A DNA stretch of 64,000 nucleotides from Pelobates cultripes (lineage: Eukaryota > Chordata > Amphibia > Anura > Pelobatidae). Shown in pieces: positions 22,380 to 34,951 of this stretch. Location of the stretch: assembly GCA_933207985.1 (NCBI GenBank), contig OW240912.1, positions 199,038,607-199,102,606 of the forward strand, in the 5' to 3' direction. The notes below the pieces were generated by a model. That model saw only the letters and a list, made by a program, of their open reading frames with translations. It was not told the origin of the DNA and searched no databases. Numbering within the stretch: the stretch's first letter is position 1; each line of letters begins with the position of its first letter. Both the position numbers and the translations under genes were made by a program.

Positions 22380-23250
22380 TTTTCATTTGTGGACAGTAAA
22401 TGCCATTAACCACATTTTTATAAGCAGATGAATACGTGAGACATTGGCCCAAATGGTACTGGAGAGAGAAAAAAATAGAGATAAAAAGTAGGAGGCTGTG
22501 TATGGAAAGATCAGGAGAAATTAGTAATATGGTTAAAAGAACACTCTAAGAAACATAAGCACTACTGTGCCCTGTCGTGGTTATGTGGCCAGGAAAAACA
22601 CCACCACCACCACAACGTTTATAAGGAATCAAATTGTTCTCACAGATTGATCTGGACTGTTTATTCTTTGTGTCATTTTGTCACAGTATCTTACATCACA
22701 CATTTACATATTCCAGCCGCTGATGAGTCTTTTCTGACGCTGACCGATGCAAGCCAACAGCATTTTATAACATCGGATGCTCATGTTACTTTTTATGCAG
22801 ACATGCCTGCGTCATTTTTGCGAACCTGCACACAGTTTGGCATCTTTAGAATGACACTGGTCTATCACAAGCCCTCTAGTTCTCTTTAAACGTATTCCAC
22901 ACACCGGATGGTGCCAGGATTATTTGCTACATAGGTGACGATGTGTTTTTCTGCCACCCCATTTCCACCAGTGTGTCTCTTAACCTCACTTTGAATTTCT
23001 TACCCGTGTAGTCCGTTGTTTTTTATCCCCTCTTTTGAATGTCAAAGGCAATATAACCAATATGGCAAATTTCAATGTATATAAACTGAAAGGGGGAATG
23101 TGCTATATTTGACCCTGTATGCTTCCAAAACCCCATAAAACTTGTACTTGTGAGACATTGCTGAACATAAATATGTGTGTTTTATCGCAGAAGCTGACAG
23201 TATTATAATATTCACAGTTAAAATGCCATGTAGAACTAAGAAAATAACAA
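22380..23250. other. Unassigned
   Basis: Includes a short CCA repeat near 22602-22612 and an 80-residue frame (22647-22889) without recognised domain. 23095-23240 resembles part of 39540-39700 in wording (a shared old repeat), but boundaries are unclear. Confidence 0.35.
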
Positions 23251-24219
23251 AAGGGGGGGAGGGGGTGAGGGGGCTTGACCGCCATGCTAACCAGACGCAT
23301 AGAGAGTAAGATCCTCATTTAATATCGACCAATTTCTTTAAATCAAGTAACCTAGGCTAAAATCTTATCTCCGATAGAGATCTAGTGATGTCCTGGAGCA
23401 ACTGGGAGGTTTTGCTGGAGCACACTTGTTATTTCTGGCTGCGAAGCCCTGACTTCTCTGCATTGCAGGCTGGTGTGGGTGCGAGTCCTGTATCCCCCAA
23501 TTTGGACCGGTGGTGGTTATACCGGTCCCTACCACTGTTAAACCTGATGCCTACCCACATCCTGACCTGAAGCATTACTCTATATTGCGAGGAACTGTAA
23601 ATCCCGCAGAGTCACTCATCAGAGACCTAAATGCCAAGATGGCCGCAGATGAGGAGTCAATAGCTTCACAAGCCACTGCAACAAGGGCCTTCTATGAGGA
23701 GCAACTTGAAAGAGCCTTTTAGCGGCTGTGGACATAATTCTGGACAGAACTGAGCAATAAAGGAGAGAAATGTGTAGCAGCTGAAGATTTCTGGCCCATG
23801 CCCTCTGCCAGAGGCACCTGCTCCTATCAACACCCCATTGGTATCGCCAGTGAGGAAACGCAGAAAGGCAATGCGGCAGATGAAACAGAACTGCAGTCTC
23901 GGTTCTACAGCCAGCCACCACTCAACTAGGCCACAGTCCAGAAGGGGACACAACTCTAGGCACAGCTCACCCTCGGGAGCCTCATACGCTACACAAATTG
24001 CTGATTTCTGATAGAAGATCCCGAAACCTTGCAGGATGCAATCAGATCAGTGAGACAAGTGCCTCGTACTGTGTTAAAGTCTGGGGTTGATGGGGCATCG
24101 CTATGTGAAACTTGAGTTCCCTAACATATCAGGGTAGAATGTTCTGCTTGGTGGGCATAGGCTGAACTTGTCTGTCGGATGGATAGCCCTCCAAATCTAA
24201 ATATAAAGGCCCTCATGGC

Positions 24220-25888
24220 CAGGGCTGGATTAACATAGGGGCTAATGGAGCTGCAGCTCCAGGCCCATGCCGTAGGCACATTGATTTAAAAAAAAAATAT
24301 ATTTTTTTTTTTCCACACTACTCTTAGGGTTGCCACCTGGCTGGTATTTTATGGCATTTGAGACTGCCTGGCCAGTACCAGTAATGTAGTAAAATTGGCA
24401 ATACAAATACCGGTATATTTCTTAGTATAAATGGAGATTAATCTGCAATACCGGGGGAGCAGCTACACAGCACAGCAGCTCCCAACCTGCAGACACAGCC
24501 TACAGCTCAGGTAAGTGAGGGATAGGGGGGGAAGGCTGTAAGGAGACATGGGGACACACTGAGACACTTGGGAACACTGGGAGACATGGGGACACAGACA
24601 CTTGGGGACACTGTGTCCCTCGTGTCTATGTCCCCATGTCTCCCAACGTCCCTAAGTGTTTCAGTGTCCCCATATCTCCCAGCCAGTGTCCCTAGTATCT
24701 GAATGTCCCCATGTCTCCCAGTGTCCCCTACCGTCCCAATGTCTCAAAGTGTCTCCCAGTATCCATGTGACATGGGAACACCGGGAGACTTAGGGCACTG
24801 AGACATTGTGATACATAGAGGACACTGTGATACATAGAGGACACAGACACAAGGGGACTCTGGGAGACATGAGGACACTGGAAGACTAAGAGACACTGGG
24901 ATACTTAATGTCCCTAAGACACTGGGAGACAGGGAGGCACTAAGAGTAAGCGCAATCCATCTATTATTCAGCAGAATCAAACTGTATGTAGTTTTTGGGT
25001 GATTTTACAGAATTTTCTCTTATGTCACTCCTTGTGATTTACACTCATACATAATTGTGTAAATTAGTAAGGCCAGTATTGTTTTCCAAGAAAGGTGGCA
25101 ACCCTAACTATCCTTCACATACTCTTGCTTAAGTATAGAAACTTAAGAGGGATGTATGGTAAAAATAATTGTGTGGACTGGCTGACAATGAAATTAGTTA
25201 AGGTAAAGCTGACTTTAAAGCAGCAAGAGCATTTGCATTGTGCACACTCTCTCTAACACCGTGGCATGTCACCTTTCTTCTACACTCACTACATACACAT
25301 TTTCTCTGTCCCAGACTATATACCAGGAGCTTCTGCCTGCTAGTAAGAAGGTAAGGACACAAGTGGACATGTGAGTGCTAGGGGAAAGCCCTTAAAAAGC
25401 ATGGAGCGAACACATCATTAGACACCTTTATGCCAAGCTCAGGGTGCTGTCTGCATAGTATGCCTTTAGTTGGCCAACTGCATGATTGGCAGGCAGCCTG
25501 ACATGCATTCATGCTGGGCTGGCCTTCCAATTCTTTAGGCAGTCATGCCCCCTTTTTTGGGCATGTTCGCCCCTTTAAGCAGTTCTGATTACAAGATTCA
25601 CGTCAGTGGCAACCCTTTTACATCGCCCATTGACTTCCTGCTTCACTGGACACTGCTGTTAGGGGGTATGGATTTACTTCAAAGATGAAAGCATAAATTA
25701 GAAAGATTAGCATAGAGTATGTGTTTTCTTATAGCTGCATCCTTTGAGTTTCCCTCCAACACCAACTCCATCAGATACATGACGCTTGGGAGGTATGACT
25801 GTTTTAGTGTTTTTGGTTGATAAGATTCTGTAATTAGGCCCATCATAATTGTCAGCACCAGGCCCACTAGGCTCTTAATCTGGCCCTG
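24220..25888 (-). mobile_element. hAT-like minisatellite-bearing element, copy B
   Basis: Complete and inverted relative to copies A and C. Termini CAGGGCTGGATTAAC and (inverted) CAGGGCCAGATTAAG. Flanking 8-mers CTCATGGC (24212-24219) and CTTATGGC (25889-25896) match at 7 of 8, the hAT-type duplication. The internal minisatellite is short (about 24540-24935). It contains the unoccupied TTAA site (25129-25132) that is filled by a MITE in copy C. Confidence 0.88.
24540..24935. repeat. Minisatellite inside hAT copy B
   Basis: Three blocks of alternating strand bias: G-rich 24540-24612, C-rich 24613-24770, G-rich 24770-24935. In the element's own orientation this is C-G-C, the same order as in copy C. 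Confidence 0.88.
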
Positions 25889-26327
25889 CTTATGGCTTAT
25901 ACTGGGCAGCAGTTTCTATTTTATTTTATAGTGTTGCAGTGCTTTGTTTTACTTTGATTGTGCGGAGGAATTGTTCTGGGTATTATGAGTGTTTGTTTCC
26001 ACTCAGGCGACTGGTATCTCCCTCGTTGGTATGGTAAACTGGCATGATTCATTTTATTCTCTCTAACCTTTACCAACATACCTAGAATATATTCTAAACC
26101 TTGAAGTCTTGTTTTATCACCATGTTTAACTAGCTTGTTATCTATTTATATAAAATGAGGCAGTCTATCAAGGAATCTGTTTAGTATTAAACAACCATTT
26201 TACTATTTTGTATATTTCTGCTAAAACTCTCTTTTCTGTATTGTATCACATTTGGCCTCAATAAAAGAAAGATTGACAAAAAAAGAAAAGTAAAGAACAT
26301 TTCTTAATTTCTCACACTTTTTAAAAT

Positions 26328-26414
<87 letters not shown>
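26328..26414. repeat. (TA)n(CA)n(TA)n microsatellite
   Basis: TA run, about 44 bp of CA, then TA run; near-symmetric composition. Confidence 0.95.
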
Positions 26415-26419
<5 letters not shown>

Positions 26420-27896
26420 TAAAAAATATTTAGAATCCCAAGGTGGCAGTGCGACCCAAGTTACAATTATTAGATCATTGTGTCCATATTGCTTAGTATG
26501 GTCATTTTTAAGGAGTTTGGACGATCACTTTACGCTCTTTAGGAGGTTTCAGTTATACATTTACTCCCTTGTGGTTCGATCTTATTTGTTACTACACACA
26601 CTATAAATAGCTTCTATTTTATTAGGGACTGTTATACATCACTATACATTAACAATAATCGATATGAGCATTTCAGAAAAATAGGGACGGTTGATATCCA
26701 TGACTAAATAAAGAGGTAATATAGTCTACGTTATAAACAAGTGGTTAAGATTTTCTACTATTAAGGTCCCAGTACAATTAGAGAATAGCCTCATATCGAC
26801 CTTCAAAGTAAGTACCGGTAGTATGAATACCTGTAAGTCCTTATTATAATTTGCACTCTCTCAGGTCCGAGGACATCTTTTAATAAGATTACAAACCATT
26901 CACTTACTCTAGAGCCTCCTCCCAGCTTATGTCATCTTTTATTATTTACGGACTAGGACTAGTCAAAACCCTTAGGGGTATAGCACATGGCTCTGGGTAA
27001 GTAGTAATTCTGTTCACTCAATATGAGACTCTATAGTCACGTAAATACTCCCATCCGTTATGTTATTTTATTGTATCTTTCTCTGATTAGGTCAGTCCCC
27101 CTATAACAACTATAAATGACTATTGAGTACATTGAAACCGCATGTGACTAAGTGTATGTGTTTGCTGAGAATATATTAGATATGATGCCTTATCCGTTAA
27201 TTCTCACTATTAGACTTTTCATTATATAATAACGGTTACTTGTTATAGTAATTAGAACAGCTATAAACAGTTTAACCGAGCAGATATGTATCACTATTTT
27301 CTCATTAATAACCAGTTCGATCATATCTCAAAATTAGTAATGTATTCGGCACATAAAAAAGTAAAAGATATATAAAAATCATACAACAATAATTCATATC
27401 ATCTGATATTGTAAATGAATAGGTATATTTAGTACATTGGGTATACGTACATTATTTATCAAAGGCACAGGTAAATTCAGTATAATAATCAGATACGTAT
27501 TATTCTTTCATTTAGTAACATCAGACCAATTGTATTTCAAAATGCTTAAGACATAGGGTACACGCAAATGTAAGGGAAACATTTTAACTAATTACCAGCA
27601 ATGAGATTGTAAGAGTATAAAAAACAGTTTTGGGACCTATTTCTATTGCGGAATACTTCATCTGAGAGCGATGTCTATATGAAGTATACGAAAGAGTTAA
27701 TCGTCCGGATCTGCCGATAGGTCCTTCAGGAAACTGGCTTTGATTGGTGGGTTTAAACCTAATGAATACATGAACAAGCCCACTCATTTTGGCGCTAAAA
27801 TAACGGACAGGATTAGACTTTTGATTGGCTCAGCAATTATTATACCGGTTTAACCATAGGATATAAAAACAAGACTCTCGGGAACTTTTCAACTCT
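26415..27896. other. Unassigned AT-rich sequence
   Basis: No convincing frames or repeat ends. It directly precedes the hammerhead-like motif and may be the non-coding part of the same retroelement (inference). Confidence 0.35.
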
Positions 27897-27945
27897 AGCC
27901 CCTGACGAAGGTGCATGTCCTAAGCTCCGAAACGCGCGTCGGGTT
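27897..27945 (+). ncRNA. Hammerhead-ribozyme-like motif
   Basis: Core boxes are in order: CTGACGA (27902-27908), CGAAAC (27928-27933) and GTC (27938-27940). Stem I is AGCCC with GGGTT; stem III is the two-pair A-T/C-G stem with loop GCGC, as in the minimal hammerheads of Penelope-like elements. Stem II (GGTGC with GCTCC) has a T-T mismatch and there is an extra A after the CTGACGA box, so activity is doubtful. Confidence 0.5.
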
Positions 27946-28674
27946 CTCCTGTCACTTTTTCACTTATATTTTCGCACTGGGCACTTTACACTAAGGTCAG
28001 GCAACCAACATTCTAAGTATGGTTCTGCCCTTTAGCACTATTTAGTTCATCTTTCTTTTTTTCTTTTTCCTCTCTCTCAAGCTCCAATTTTGTATCTAGG
28101 AGTTTTGAATAGGTGTTACATTAGTATCTGAGTTTGTTTCCTAATTTGTTGTATGGATATGCCTTCTAAATAGATACTGTATACTTATTCCATCTAGATA
28201 CTTTTTTCTACAGTTGACTTCATATATACTGGCAACACGAGCAGGCATCATAGTGTTTACACTGACAGTTAGACCTAATGGTCCTAATGGTCTCTCACTG
28301 TGTGGACTTCCAACTGCCAATACCTTAGTTGCCTAACTACTTTTAATTTTATGGTCACTTCAGTAGTATTTGGGATGCTCCCCATAACCGCTATTAACTT
28401 AGAATCATAGGAATTATGCAGACTGTGACACATTTTATTATTAATAAAGTCAGAGAGTCTTGCAATTTCAATTAATTACGGTGGATTTAAGAGAGGTTTA
28501 GCCGAAAGGCTTAGGTCTTTTTCACAACACTTTTGTAAGTCTCTAGGGTCTGGGTCTAATAGACCTTTCTATTTAGGCTTATTATAGTTATTACTTTTAT
28601 AGGTCGTATGTCATTTATCTGTTCCAGTTTAAAACTCTTGTTGCTGAATGTTTTTTCAGTGAATTGAGTTTTTT

Positions 28675-28678
<4 letters not shown>
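27946..28678. other. Unassigned, possible retroelement UTR
   Basis: No open frame of note. Might continue the element marked by the ribozyme-like motif. Confidence 0.35.
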
Positions 28679-28730
<52 letters not shown>

Positions 28731-28749
28731 TACATACACATACATATAT
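28679..28749. repeat. (TA)n with CA and TACA runs
   Basis: TA run followed by ACACATA words; simple repeat. Confidence 0.93.
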
Positions 28750-29780
28750 AAAAAATTTGATATGAAATAAAAGCCATGTTTTTCTGAACAAAATTATATA
28801 TAATAAGTGTGGGTGCACTTAATATGAACAAGGTAAGTTGTAGTTGAACAGACATTTAGTCAAATGCCAAGTTTTATTTCGATCAAAACATATACAATTG
28901 TCTCTGTCCTTAAGGAGTTATTAAGCCCCTAAAAAGTCAGCAGGCAAACAAATCCTTAAGTCTAATTACACCGAGCCCAGAATCTATTGAGAGGAAGGCA
29001 GATAAACTGTTTAGGTAAGCTATTAGAGGAGTTAAAATTCCTAAAGGGTGTGACACATGCATATTCACACTCATAATTAGACAGAGTAAAATATTATAAT
29101 CTTTAAATATTCCCATTAGACCAAAGTCCTAATCCTTAACCTTAATTTGGAGCCCTCCCATTGAAATTGCTTTCTGGACTGTCAGATTGGGCACCTGTGT
29201 GATGGGTGGGAAGTTCAGCCAAGGATTCTAAACTCCTATCATACATTTGTGTGTGTTATCTGCATAGAATTATTTACTTATTTTCCAGGACTTCCAAAAC
29301 CTGGTCCTTGAACCAAAATTTGCATCTTAAACAGTTTTAATAATGCTACAGCACATGTTTATTCCACTGATTAATCTTATTGAAAAGTACCCCAAAAATT
29401 AAACTATCATAATGAAAGATTTTATTTAAAAAAAACAAAAAAAAAAAGTATAGAATTTGCCTCCATCACAAACTTCATTGCATATCTCATCCCAACTACT
29501 TCAGCCACTAATTTGGAGTGTCATGTTTGCTTTCACAGCTTTATTTCACCCTGAAAATTCCTATTCAGTTTTGAAATCACTACAATTTGGACTTTAGTCT
29601 TATGCACACCTTTGACGTAGGAATTTATTGCAGTTTTATAGATGTAACTGTTTCCGATGCCTGATATAACATTCTGCCCAGCATTGTATATAATCTATAT
29701 GGTGAACAAAATCAGTGAATTAATAGAACCTCAAAGAGACTGACTTGATTAATTTAGCTCCCTGCTGCACCTTATGAATA
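28750..29780. other. Unassigned
   Basis: AT-rich, no recognised feature apart from an A-rich run near 29428-29450. Confidence 0.35.
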
Positions 29781-30085
29781 CAGGTGGTGCTCATTTAGCG
29801 ACCTACCTGTTTTACGTCGTGGGGATTCTCTGCTCTGGTGTGCATGTTTACATTCGGGGAAACTCGAGAGCAGTGAATCCCTCTAATCTATGTTGGGGGA
29901 AATTTCCCCAAGCATAGATTAGAGGGATTCCCTGCTCTGGTGCGTTAGTCTATATTCAGGGACGTTTCCCCGAACATAGACGAACGCACCAGAGCAGGGA
30001 ATCCCTTAACTCCTCACTTACTGACCAATTCATTTTATGACCTGGTCGTAGGAACGGAACCTGGTCGGCAAGTGATGACTGTCTG
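29781..30085. mobile_element. Mariner-like MITE built of nested hairpins
   Basis: 305 bp flanked by TA on both sides (29779-29780 and 30086-30087). Ends are related inverted sequences (CAGGTGGTGCTCATTTAGCG and, inverted, CAGACAGTCATCACTTGCCG). Interior holds GGGATTCTCTGCTCTGG matched by CCAGAGCAGGGAATCCC, plus CTCTAATCTATG / CATAGATTAGAG. Confidence 0.7.
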
Positions 30086-30657
30086 TATTACAGATTACTT
30101 TTCTTGTGCTGCCTGTTTCTTTTTTAAAATGAGCTTTGCTGGAATTTAAATTTTTAGACTTGCTTTTCACTAAAGTAAGAATTCAAACTGAATTTCAAAT
30201 TTAAAGCCAGAGAAGATGAATGGAAAGCATAGGTGATATAATTTTCCAGTTATTTTGGAGAAATTTTTTCAATTGAGCTATTCTGACCTTAAAATTGGAA
30301 TTCCTCTAGATTGTAAACTCAGGAGCATGGTCCTCGTGTCCTTTTTGTTTCAGTGTCTAAATACATATTCCCTGTTTGTTTTATCACCAATGTTATTTTT
30401 TTGCTAAACAATTGTAAAGCAATGTGGATAAGAACATAATATAAGAATTGTATAAATTCACTTTGGATTCCTGACAATTCTAATTTTAATAAATAACCCT
30501 GAACATGCAGAAGCAGTGTGTGTCCAAGAAACCATAGTGGTTATTGGCAACCCTAACTATAGTAATCTTTTTTTTGTAATCCACATCAGCTTGTTGGAAG
30601 AAAGGGGGGGGAAAAGCCATAGAAAAACGACAAAGAATTTGCCTAGGCTAATGGTAG
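30086..30657. other. Unassigned with AT-rich MITE-like stretch
   Basis: 30165-30310 resembles the TTCACTAAAGTG family seen at 33161-33307 (CACTAAAGTAAGAATTCAAA onward). Remainder unassigned. Confidence 0.4.
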
Positions 30658-31064
30658 TTAAAGGACCACTATAGGCATCCAGACTACTTCAGCTTAATGA
30701 AGTGGTCTGGGTGCCAGGTCCAGATAGGTTTAACTCTTTTTGCTGTAAACATAGCAGTTTCAGAGAAACTGCTATGTTTACCTATGGGTTAATCCAGCCT
30801 CTAGTGGCTGTCTCATTGACAGTCGCTAGAGGTGCTTCCGCGCTTCTCACTGTGATTTTCACAGTGAGAAGACACCAGCGTCCATAGGAAAGCATTGAGA
30901 ATGCTTTCCTATGGACTGACTGAATGCGTGCGTCTCTTGCCGCGCATGCGCATTCAGCCAGGGACGTCACAAGAGGGAGGAGAGTCCCAGCGCCGAGGGA
31001 GCCCGTCGCTGCAGAAAGGTGAGGGGCACGAGTTTGTTTTCCTGGCACTATAGTAGTCCTTTAA
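30658..31064. mobile_element. TTAA-flanked MITE
   Basis: Bounded by TTAA at both ends with inverted termini AGGACCACTATAG and AGGACTACTATAG. Interior carries GTTTCAGAGAAAC, CTCTAGTGGCTGTCTC and TTCTCACTGTGA hairpins. TTAA targets fit piggyBac or Kolobok-type mobilisation. Confidence 0.85.
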
Positions 31065-31201
31065 ACAATACATTAAAGACTTAACTTTCAAGTATATATA
31101 AAAACAAGCACATACACTTAAAAAGAACTAAAAAATAAAGTGTATACTCTTTCCACCTAATTGTTATTTGCATGTATGCGTTTCTTTTTTGAAAAAAAAT
31201 A

Positions 31202-31249
<48 letters not shown>

Positions 31250-31539
31250 TTTATACATATTATTAAAAGTTAAGTTTAAATTTATTGTTCAACTCCTATT
31301 AGCCTGGGCAAATTCTTTGTCGTTTTCCTATATATTTATTCCTTAATGATATTTAGAGTTCCCACTCAGGTTTTCTTTTGGGAACAAAAAATGCTGTTAT
31401 TTTAATTGCTTGTCTTTTGTTTACAAATCCCTGAGCACTGAATCTGTTAGGAATTAGCGCCAATATGAAACCACTACAGTTCTTAGAACGTTCTTAGACC
31501 TACTACTGCAAACAAACCCTAGCACTGAGCAGTACACCA
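31065..31539. other. Unassigned with (TA)n
   Basis: Contains a TA microsatellite (about 31209-31242). No gene seen. Confidence 0.5.
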
Positions 31540-31825
31540 ACATCCATCATCAGCAGTGACCGTGACAGCTCTCCATTCTCTCTGCTGGGGTGCAGGCGGT
31601 GGGTGATGACGTCACACGCCGACGTGTAGGCTCCACGCAGTGTAGAACTCCCATGTTCCACGTAGTCTCAGGCTGTGTGTGAATGAATGGAGGGAGGGCA
31701 GGACTGGGTGGGACATAACAGGTTATTGCACATAGCCAGGCATGTCTGACTCCCTATACTTACTGACAGCGAATGTATAGCTCCTCCCAGCACATTATAA
31801 ATCTAATAAGCCCAGTGTTCTTCTA
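31540..31825 (+). promoter_or_regulatory. Candidate promoter, possibly GALE
   Basis: A CpG-containing patch unlike its AT-rich surroundings, with a perfect CRE palindrome TGACGTCA (31607-31614), nearby ACGCCGACGTG, and TATAAA (31796-31801). It lies about 9.5 kb upstream of the first GALE coding exon on the same strand. That exon has an acceptor 12 bases before its ATG and so requires an upstream non-coding exon. Association with GALE is inference. Confidence 0.45.
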
Positions 31826-31865
31826 AACTGGAAATCAGGAAGGAGAGGGGAGAACTGCTAACAAG
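31826..31865 (+). other. Candidate 5' non-coding exon with splice donor
   Basis: About 30 bp below the TATA box, purine-rich sequence ends AACAAG|GTGAGG, a good donor at 31866. It could be the 5' UTR exon that splices to 41354. Start position is estimated from the TATA box only. Confidence 0.4.
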
Positions 31866-33160
31866 GTGAGGGGATGGGGTGATTGGAGGGCTACATATTA
31901 AACAGATAAAAAGACAGTTCATCATTTTGTTACACTGTATGTTGAGACAGGCTAGTGAGACTAATACAGATACGTTCCCAGTGTAGCTAAAATAATATAT
32001 AATACCATTCTCTGTCTTAGTACTATGCCAGGATCGAATAGGAAAAGTAGAAACAGACAAAAAGGAAGACAGGCACTCCAGGTGCTCTATCTAAAGCTCA
32101 CTTTGGTCTCAATAATATCTAAATTCTTATATGGCACAGTTACAATGAGTGCATGGCAACGTTTCATGTGAAGCTTTTGGCTTGACAAAGTTAGCATGGT
32201 TTGAGACGTTGTCTGGACAACAGTGTGATGGGATTTTTTTATTTTTTTTTACTATGGATGTCAGACAGGCTCTCGGTACTTTACACAGGACTATATACAT
32301 AATATGGTGGAACACTGTAATAAACAAAATTGCTCTTCAGCAATAACCAGGTTATTTACTAAATTTTTTGTGAATTAAATCTGCATCGGAATACTGAAGT
32401 AAAACTAAAGCTTTCATTTTGGCTTCTGGATATATTCTGAGTTTTGTGAGCAATGCTGTACGTGTTTTAAGTTAAATCTACTTTTTTACCCTGAATTATT
32501 GAGGGGACTACGCAGTAGGAACAGCGTGAAATAGGTAAATGAGCGAATACTTTACAGCGGAGAACACCTTTTATAATACAAATAAAGACTTGTTTTTAAA
32601 GGAAAGAAGGTAGAAAGAAAACTAATGCTTTTTGCGGTTTATTCACTATACTCTCTGAATTTTAGTGTATTCAAGCAGAACTGTCACTTCGCTAGAATTT
32701 ACACCAGTGAATACAAGATTGAAAATCACCTATAACTTATGTTAATGTTTTTCATGTGATGCACTCTTTTCTTTTAATATTTTTGAATATTTTGCATGAA
32801 TGATCCCGTAGTGTTAGGACTGGGTGACTCCTAAACGTACAAAATCAGGGTTTCGATGAAAAAAGTAATGCCTGGGTGATCCTAGTAATCCCACTATTAG
32901 GGACGATGAGCGTTGATTCACTTGTAAGCTATACTAAGAGGCCTTTCTCAAATAAGAGTTTCAACTTACTCCAGATTGACATTTATGCAACATATCTCCT
33001 GCAGCCCTGCCCTTTCCAGTCTGTGCACCTGCCTAACCCACCCTGGATTCATTGTACTTAATCAACTCTCTTTTGAAGTTAACATTTTATTTCATTATTT
33101 ATTTTATTTTATATAATTTTTAACAGGAAGGTTTCATAATAAATTCTCATTTTTCAACTG
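31866..33160. other. Unassigned (possible GALE intron)
   Basis: No exon-like frame with splice sites was found. Confidence 0.4.
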
Positions 33161-33307
33161 AGGGTTATTCACTAAAGTGTGAATTTCAACTTTAAGTACA
33201 AAATAACTAAAGTGGAAAAATTCTATATAAGCCAACTCTGCTTTTTAGTTTGGCTACTGTGGCCTTAAAACTTAAATTCACTTTGAATTCTCAATTTAGT
33301 AAACCCT
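33161..33307. repeat. AT-rich MITE, TTCACTAAAGTG family
   Basis: 147 bp between AGGGTTATTCACTAAAGTG and an inverted AGGGTTTACTAAATTGAG. Similar diverged copies near 30165-30310, 33380-33510, 33600-33730 and 50377-50534. Confidence 0.6.
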
Positions 33308-33379
33308 CTGTGTATAAATGGTTTGAGTTTGAATGCCTGTTTATTCAAGTACTTATTGATATTTTGCAAGAGATCGATG

Positions 33380-33730
33380 TTAATCTCTAAAGTGAGAATT
33401 CAAATTTTAAGCCCAAAATAGCTGAACTGGAAGCATAGCTGAATTAGAGAATTTTTATGGTTTGACCTTAAATTTAAAATTCACCTTGTATTCACTTGAA
33501 TTCTCACTGTAGTGAAAAAGTGTTTGTAAGAGTATGAATGCAAATGGAACAAGGAAACCAATCTTAACATACCAGAAAAAGATAAGAAAAATATAGAAAT
33601 TTCACTAAAGTGTAAATTGAAAAGGAATTGTACATTTTAAAATGGCTAAATTAAAAACCATTCTCTGTATCAATTTGACTATTATTGGCCAAGAATTTCA
33701 AATTCGCTTTGAATTCCTGACAATTACTTT
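33380..33730. repeat. Two diverged copies of the AT-rich MITE
   Basis: 33380-33510 and 33600-33730 each hold TTCAAATTT / AAATTCACTTTGAATTC-type inverted words and a TTTGACCTT-like interior; boundaries decayed. Confidence 0.45.
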
Positions 33731-34951
33731 AGTTTTTAAACTATATGGTATTTCTTTAAATATTTTCAAATTTTTTCTTACTGCCAACAAGCTGTCACAA
33801 ATAAGATGACTATGAGGTAGAAAACCTCAACAAAATGTGGACATTTATTTAGTTGTTGTTTTTGGCATTTATATAGCGCCATGTTATTTCACAGTGCCTT
33901 ACGATATTAAAAAGGGTAATATTTAACAATAAATGAGACAATTACAAAATGTTTCAGGAACAATAGGTTGATGAGGACCCAGTTCAAACAAGTTTACAAT
34001 CTAGAGGCGGTGGATTATAAACACACAATAAGGGGATCGCAACTAAGCAACAAGGTGGGAATGTAGATGAAGGTCACCCTTTAAGATTGAATAAGATACA
34101 TGTTTGTGAAATATAAGTTACTCTGGGAGGCCATAAGCTTTTCTGAAGAGGTGGGTTTTGAAGCACTTAAATGATTGAAGACTAGGGGAGAGTCTGTTAC
34201 GGGTAGGCAGACTGTTCCAAAGGCAGGGCCGGATTAAGAGCACAGTGGGCCTGGTGCTGACAATTATGATGGGCCTAATTACAGAATCATATCGACCAAA
34301 AACATTAAAATAATCATACCTCCCAAGCGTCATGTATCTGATGGAGATGGTGCTGGAGGGAAACTCTTAGGATGCAGCTATAAGAAAACACATACCCTAT
34401 GCTAATTTCTCTCTAATTTATGCTTTCATCTTTCAAGTAAATCCATAACCCCTAACAGCAGTGTCCAATGAAGCAGGAAGTCAATGGGCGGGGTAAAAGG
34501 GTGGGCCACTGGCGCGAATCACGTGACAAGACCTGCCAAAAGGGGCGTACATGCCCAAAAAGGGGGCATGTTTGTCCAAAGAATTGGAAGGTCAGCCTGG
34601 CATGAATGCATGTCAGACTGCCCGCCAATCCTGCAGGCTGTCCAACTAAGGGCATACTATGCAGGCAGCACCTTACGCTTTACATAAATGCATCTAATGA
34701 TGCACTCACTCCATTCTTTCTAAGGACTGTCCCCTAGCACTCGCTGGTCCACTTGTCTCCTTACCTTCTTACTAGCAGGCAGAAGTTCCTGGTATAGTCT
34801 GAGACAGAGAAAAGGTGTCTGTAGTGAGTGTAGAAGAAAGGGGACATGCCACAGTGTTAGAGAGACCAACGTCTGCATTACCTAAACTAACTTTAATGTC
34901 AGCCAGTGCACACAAGTTTTGTTCCCATACATCCCTCTTAAGCTTCCAAAC

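Larger units (their letters stand above)
23253..26285 (+). mobile_element. L1-like non-autonomous retroposon (copy c), split by hAT copy B
   Basis: Starts with a G-rich tract leading into GGGGGCTTGACCGCC and ends CAATAAAAGAAAGATTGACA with A-rich tail, matching the 3' end of copy b. A 70-residue frame ending at 23722 has EEQLERAF, followed after a stop by a FWTEL-like word, in the position of the FW motif in the other copies. Removing the hAT element leaves about 1.36 kb, close to copy b. Confidence 0.68.

Noticed and set aside
22647..22889. 80-codon frame next to an old repeat
   Set aside because: No domain and no splice context; likely chance.
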